Source: Candidatus Lambdaproteobacteria bacterium (lineage in GTDB: Bacteria; SAR324; NAC60-12). Taken from it: a stretch of 6,089 bases of DNA. A model generated the notes under the pieces. That model was not told the origin of the DNA. It saw nothing but the letters and a program-made list of their open reading frames with translations, and made no database searches. This document shows, one piece after another, positions 5,960-6,089 of this stretch. The stretch lies in assembly GCA_012964265.1 (NCBI GenBank), contig DTUH01000265.1, positions 1 to 6,089 of the forward strand, given 5' to 3'. Numbering within the stretch: position 1 is the stretch's first letter; the number at the start of each line of letters is the position of its first letter. Both the position numbers and the translations under genes were made by a program.

Positions 5960-6089
5960 ATGACAACTAATACAGAAATAACCGGAAATGCCGGTTCTCT
6001 TGACACGAGTGATGTCGGAGTTTCTTCACAACGAATGACTTTGGCTTTGCTGATGCTTCTGGCCGGAGCAGTACTCATTTTCACTGTTG
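5960..6089 (+). CDS. B12-riboswitch-controlled small membrane protein, possibly cobalt-transport subunit CbtB (3' end outside window)
   Basis: Only 43 codons are visible. The product starts MTTNTEITGNAG, has a polar N terminus of about 25 residues, then one hydrophobic segment, MTLALLMLLAGAVLIFTV (26-43), running to the window edge. A strong AAGGAG precedes the ATG, and the gene is directly downstream of the cobalamin riboswitch. Genes with B12 riboswitches are typically cobalt or B12 importers or B12-pathway enzymes. CbtB proteins are about 60-70 aa, have a short polar N terminus and one such helix, then a His-rich tail ending near a PCH motif, and precede cbtA; this layout fits. The diagnostic tail is not in view, so other membrane proteins (an ECF or ABC component, or another transporter) remain possible. 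No signal-peptidase site of a BtuB-type receptor is seen. Confidence 0.5.
   Translation, partial: MTTNTEITGNAGSLDTSDVGVSSQRMTLALLMLLAGAVLIFTV

Noticed and set aside
1..6089. CRISPR array, tRNA, rRNA, IS element or attachment site
   Set aside because: No spaced direct repeats, no tRNA-like cloverleaf motifs, no transposase coding and no terminal inverted repeats were seen on either strand.

Overview
The window is a gene-dense bacterial segment with mid-40s % GC (estimated by eye). All genes lie on the + strand. The content points to a bacterium that makes its own cobalamin. The host is not fixed by the sequence. The style of the proteins and the moderate GC would fit a member of the PVC group such as Lentisphaerota, but that is a low-confidence guess.

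Layout. (1) Positions 1-1469 hold the 3' part of a comM/yifB-type AAA+ ATPase gene; about its first 27 codons lie upstream of the window. (2) After a short A/T-rich gap, 1585-3322 encode a ChlI/ChlD-type chelatase motor protein: an AAA+ domain, a Pro/Lys-rich linker and a C-terminal VWA domain. The two halves are in different reading frames (+1 relation). The break falls around 2612-2650, where there is a run of nine A, a Shine-Dalgarno-like purine stretch upstream and a perfect 7-bp GC-rich hairpin downstream. (3) One base after that stop, 3324-4694 encode a CobB/CbiA-type a,c-diamide synthase. (4) Overlapping it by 7 nt, 4688-5587 encode an EamA/DMT-family membrane transporter. (5) The 372-nt gap 5588-5959 contains a good sigma70-type promoter, a complete cobalamin riboswitch and a probable expression platform. 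(6) At 5960 a short membrane protein gene begins and runs off the window. Its position and hydropathy suggest the CbtB cobalt-transport component.

How it fits together. The chelatase motor (working with a large CobN-type subunit not in this window) would drive ATP-dependent cobalt insertion. CobB/CbiA amidates side chains a and c of the corrin ring. The coupled DMT permease may move a pathway-related solute. The riboswitch-controlled gene at the right edge probably starts a cobalt-uptake unit that is shut off when B12 is plentiful. The riboswitch lies downstream of the chelatase-synthase-permease genes and so does not control them directly.

The most interesting point is the frame break in the chelatase gene. 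It may be programmed frameshifting or transcriptional slippage that makes a short AAA+ subunit and a long AAA+-VWA subunit from one gene. It may also be a mutation or a homopolymer sequencing error; the sequence alone cannot decide.
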